Source: a virus. Taken from it: DNA of 26,446 nt. Of this stretch, positions 24,135-26,446 are shown one piece after another. The position numbers and the translations under genes were made by a program. Each line of letters starts with the position of its first letter. Within the stretch, counting starts at the first letter, position 1. Location: the IMG/VR virus record IMGVR_UViG_3300025132_000243, positions 1 through 26,446 of that record; one strand, written 5' to 3'. The notes beneath the pieces were generated by a model. That model did no database searches, was not told where the DNA came from, and saw only the letters and a program-made list of their open reading frames with translations.

Positions 24135-24333
24135 GCAGCACGGCGGGAGTCACTATCAAAAGTATAAAATTCAACCTAGCAAGTTTGTAGTTGAGAATGA
24201 ATTGCTATATCCTGAGGGTTGTGCTATAAAATACATAATACGTCATCGAGACAAAGGAAAGAAGCAAGATTTATTGAAAGCAATACACTTTATAGAAATG
24301 ATTATCGAAAGGGATTATAATGAAAATTCCTAA
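24112..24333 (+). CDS. DUF3310 protein (T7 gp1.7-like nucleotide kinase family)
   Basis: 73 residues. The signature HGGSHYQKYKIQPSKFV at ~10-26, the central CAIKYIIRHRDKGKKQDLLK and the C-terminal AIHFIEMIIERDY helix match DUF3310. T7 gp1.7, which has nucleotide kinase activity, carries this domain; whether this short form is active is unknown. It is at the minimal length for the family. A strong AAGGAGG (24096-24102) precedes the ATG. It overlaps the UvrD gene on its left and the polymerase gene on its right, so it is firmly part of the replication operon, consistent with a role in dNTP supply. Confidence 0.85.
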   Translation: MTSKVWDKQHGGSHYQKYKIQPSKFVVENELLYPEGCAIKYIIRHRDKGKKQDLLKAIHFIEMIIERDYNENS

Positions 24334-26176
24334 GTTCGAAGCACAAACGGAATGGAATATTCCTACAGAGTTTCCAGACCTACGTCAAGTAGATGAGATA
24401 GCAATTGACCTGGAGACAAGAGATCCTGATCTTATAAAGAGAGGATCTGGTTCTGTTATTGGTAATGGTGAGGTCATAGGTATTGCTGTTGCAACAAAAC
24501 ATTACAAAGGATATTTTCCTATCGCACACGAAGGTGGTGGTAACATGGATAAAAAAAGAGTTTTGTCCTGGTTAAAAGATATACTTGAGTCACCATCAAC
24601 AAAAGTTTTTCACAATGCTATCTATGATGTCTGTTGGTTAAAAGCAATGGGTTTCAAAATAAATGGTGACATTGCATGCACAATGATAGCTGCAGCTGTG
24701 ACTGATGAAAATAGATTTAGATATGATCTTAATAGTTTATCATGGAATTATCTTGGTTATGGTAAGAACGAAGCTGCACTTGCAGAAGCTGCAGAGTCTT
24801 GGGGTATAGATCCTAAATCGGAAATGTATAAATTACCATCAATGCATGTTGGTGCATATGCAGAACGTGATGCGGAGGTTACATTGGGACTTTGGCAGGA
24901 GATGAAAAAAGAAATTATTAATCAGGACCTAGAAGATATATTTGATCTAGAGTCTGATCTGTTTCATTGTTTGGTTGATATGAGATTCAAGGGTGTACGT
25001 GTAGATATTGAACGTGCACATCAGATGAAAAAAGAAATGAAAAAATCTGAACAAGAATTATTACACAAAATAAAAGGTGAAACAAATATTGATACACAGA
25101 TCTGGGCAGCTAGATCTATAGCAAATGTATTTGATATGTTGAGACTAGAATATCCAAGAACAGAAAAAACTGCGGCACCTAGTTTTACAAAAAACTTTTT
25201 ACAGGAACACAAACATCCTGTTGTAAGAATGATTGCACAGGCAAGAGAGATTAACAAAGCACACACAACATTTATAGATTCTATCTTACGTCACGAACAC
25301 AAGGGTAGAATACATGCAGAAATAAATCAATTACGTAATGCTGGGGGTGGCACGGTCACTGGTAGGTTCTCCTATCAGAACCCAAATCTACAGCAGATAC
25401 CTGCAAGAAATAAGGATCTTGGACCTAAGATAAGGTCATTATTTATACCTGAGGAGGGCCATACATGGGGTGTATTTGACTATTCTCAGCAAGAGCCTAG
25501 GTTGGTAGTGCATTATGCTTCTTTGTACAAATTACCCTCTGTTTATGATGTAGTAGATTCTTATCAAACAGATGCTAACTCAGACTTTCACCAGACCGTA
25601 GCAGATATGGCAGACATACCTAGATCACAGGCAAAAACAATTAATCTTGGATTATTTTATGGTATGGGTAAAGCTAAACTACAGGCAGAGCTAGGAGTAA
25701 CTAAAGAAAAAGCTGCTGATCTGTTTAATCAGTATCATGCTAAGGTTCCTTTTGTTAAACAGCTTATGGACAAAGCATCTAACAGAGCTCAGGACAGAGG
25801 ACAGATACGTACCCTGTTGGGTAGACTGTGCAGGTTTCATCTATGGGAACCTAATAGTTTTGGTATGCATAAAGCCATGACACACGAGGATGCACTCAGA
25901 GAACATGGACCAGGGATTAAAAGAGCTTACACATACAAAGCATTAAACAAATTAATTCAAGGTAGTGCAGCTGACATGACAAAAAAAGCAATGTTAGAAT
26001 TATACAAAGAAGGTATCATACCCCACATACAGATTCATGATGAACTTGATCTATCTATTGAAAATGAAGATCAGGCAAAAAAGGTAATTGAAATTATGGA
26101 AAACGCTGTTAGTCTTGAGGTTCCCAATAAAGTTGATTATGAATCAGGGAATAATTGGGGTGAGATAAATGGATAA
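24320..26176 (+). CDS. polA: Family A DNA polymerase (Pol I type) with 3'-5' exonuclease
   Basis: 618 residues. It carries an intact DEDDy exonuclease domain: Exo I Asp30-Leu-Glu32, Exo II HNAIYD (98-103), Exo III YAERD with Tyr180 and Asp184. No 5'-3' exonuclease domain is present. The polymerase domain shows motif A DYSQQEPR starting at Asp387 (Glu392 as in E. coli Glu710), motif B RSQAKTINLGLFYG with Arg435, Lys439 and Tyr447, and motif C HDE at 573-575. Leu443 occupies the place of E. coli Phe762; this substitution is known to slow synthesis and raise fidelity in other polymerases and has been linked to temperate or slow-replicating phages. It is the replicative polymerase, acting with the adjacent primase and UvrD helicase. 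An AAAGGG site (24308-24313) precedes the ATG, which lies inside the end of DUF3310. Confidence 0.95.
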   Translation: MKIPKFEAQTEWNIPTEFPDLRQVDEIAIDLETRDPDLIKRGSGSVIGNGEVIGIAVATKHYKGYFPIAHEGGGNMDKKRVLSWLKDILESPSTKVFHNAIYDVCWLKAMGFKINGDIACTMIAAAVTDENRFRYDLNSLSWNYLGYGKNEAALAEAAESWGIDPKSEMYKLPSMHVGAYAERDAEVTLGLWQEMKKEIINQDLEDIFDLESDLFHCLVDMRFKGVRVDIERAHQMKKEMKKSEQELLHKIKGETNIDTQIWAARSIANVFDMLRLEYPRTEKTAAPSFTKNFLQEHKHPVVRMIAQAREINKAHTTFIDSILRHEHKGRIHAEINQLRNAGGGTVTGRFSYQNPNLQQIPARNKDLGPKIRSLFIPEEGHTWGVFDYSQQEPRLVVHYASLYKLPSVYDVVDSYQTDANSDFHQTVADMADIPRSQAKTINLGLFYGMGKAKLQAELGVTKEKAADLFNQYHAKVPFVKQLMDKASNRAQDRGQIRTLLGRLCRFHLWEPNSFGMHKAMTHEDALREHGPGIKRAYTYKALNKLIQGSAADMTKKAMLELYKEGIIPHIQIHDELDLSIENEDQAKKVIEIMENAVSLEVPNKVDYESGNNWGEING

Positions 26177-26178
26177 CT

Positions 26179-26446
26179 ATGGCTTACTTGAATGCAAACA
26201 TACCAGTTACTTATGCCCAAATAAGGAGAGAATATTTATATGACTTACAAAAACATCATGGAGAAGTTGAAGACTGTATCATTTTTGGTCTTTCAGCTGT
26301 TACTGGACGCTCTATTTTATGGCATGCGATTATGGAGAATGGCGCTATCTTTTATCGTCTCCCGATATCTGCCTTCATACAGAGAGGTTTTAGATCGGAA
26401 GATGTTCCTAAACGTAGACTTGATGAACTTCAGTTATGGAATTGTT
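26179..26446 (+). CDS. Conserved-type phage protein, 3' end missing
   Basis: An ATG two bases after the polymerase stop opens a frame that runs without a stop for 89 codons to the window edge. It starts MAYLNANIPVTYAQIRREYL, continues DCIIFGLSAVTGRSILWHAI and MENGAIFYRLPISAFIQRGF, and the visible end reads RRLDELQLWNC. The 'RREYLYD...HHGE' and 'LDELQLW' features resemble a conserved small phage protein of unknown function that I recall from marine phage replication or packaging loci. No enzyme motif is visible. It is evidently part of the same operon as the polymerase. Its full length cannot be judged. Confidence 0.65.
   Translation, partial: MAYLNANIPVTYAQIRREYLYDLQKHHGEVEDCIIFGLSAVTGRSILWHAIMENGAIFYRLPISAFIQRGFRSEDVPKRRLDELQLWNC

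Noticed and set aside
1-26446. tRNA genes, insertion sequences, integrase or RNA polymerase
   Set aside because: Nearly all of the window is accounted for by protein genes and the gaps are under 70 bases; I found no cloverleaf, transposase or RNA polymerase signature.

Overview
The window looks like part of an AT-rich marine tailed-phage genome, most likely a podovirus-like pelagiphage (SAR11/alphaproteobacterial phage) or an uncultured marine relative. The reasons are low GC with AGA and TTA codons dominating, almost no non-coding DNA, the marine-phage adhesin families at the left, a peptidase M15 lysis enzyme, and a replication set of family A DNA polymerase, primase, two helicases and a DUF3310 protein. 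No RNA polymerase, integrase, terminase, portal or major capsid gene is visible; these may lie outside the window. Family assignments were made by reading the translations and were not checked by any search.

Positions 1-7958 (+) hold a virion-adhesin block. It contains two DUF7483-like repeat proteins (the first cut by the window edge), a fibre protein with a cupredoxin-like copper-site motif plus two Ig-like domains, a LamG+SPRY-like lectin protein, a 22-residue-repeat protein and its mini-paralogue, a short fibre-like protein and a 647-residue structural protein. Positions 7958-16990 (+) continue with small virion proteins, a protein ending in an S74 self-cleaving chaperone domain, three Gly/Gln-rich internal-type proteins and a 1280-residue probable ejection protein. 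Positions 16994-17729 (+) are the lysis cassette: a 26-codon micro-ORF with a hairpin, an XhlA-like holin candidate and a peptidase M15 endolysin.

A single reverse-strand gene, an SNF2-type helicase (17792-19225), follows convergently. It is separated from the rightward replication operon (19283 to the end) by a 57-bp gap. In that gap two promoter-like elements face each other inside one inverted repeat, so polymerase could probably bind only one at a time. The replication operon encodes two conserved small proteins, a candidate ssDNA-binding protein, a primase with an archaeo-eukaryotic catalytic core and a four-cysteine C-terminal region, a UvrD-like helicase, DUF3310, a DNA polymerase I with Leu at the position equivalent to E. 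coli Phe762, and a partial conserved protein at the right edge.

Many late genes are joined by a one-base UAAUG stop/start overlap, usually without a Shine-Dalgarno sequence. This suggests translational coupling along a long late transcript. Genes with clear AGGAG-type sites occur at a few junctions and in the replication operon.
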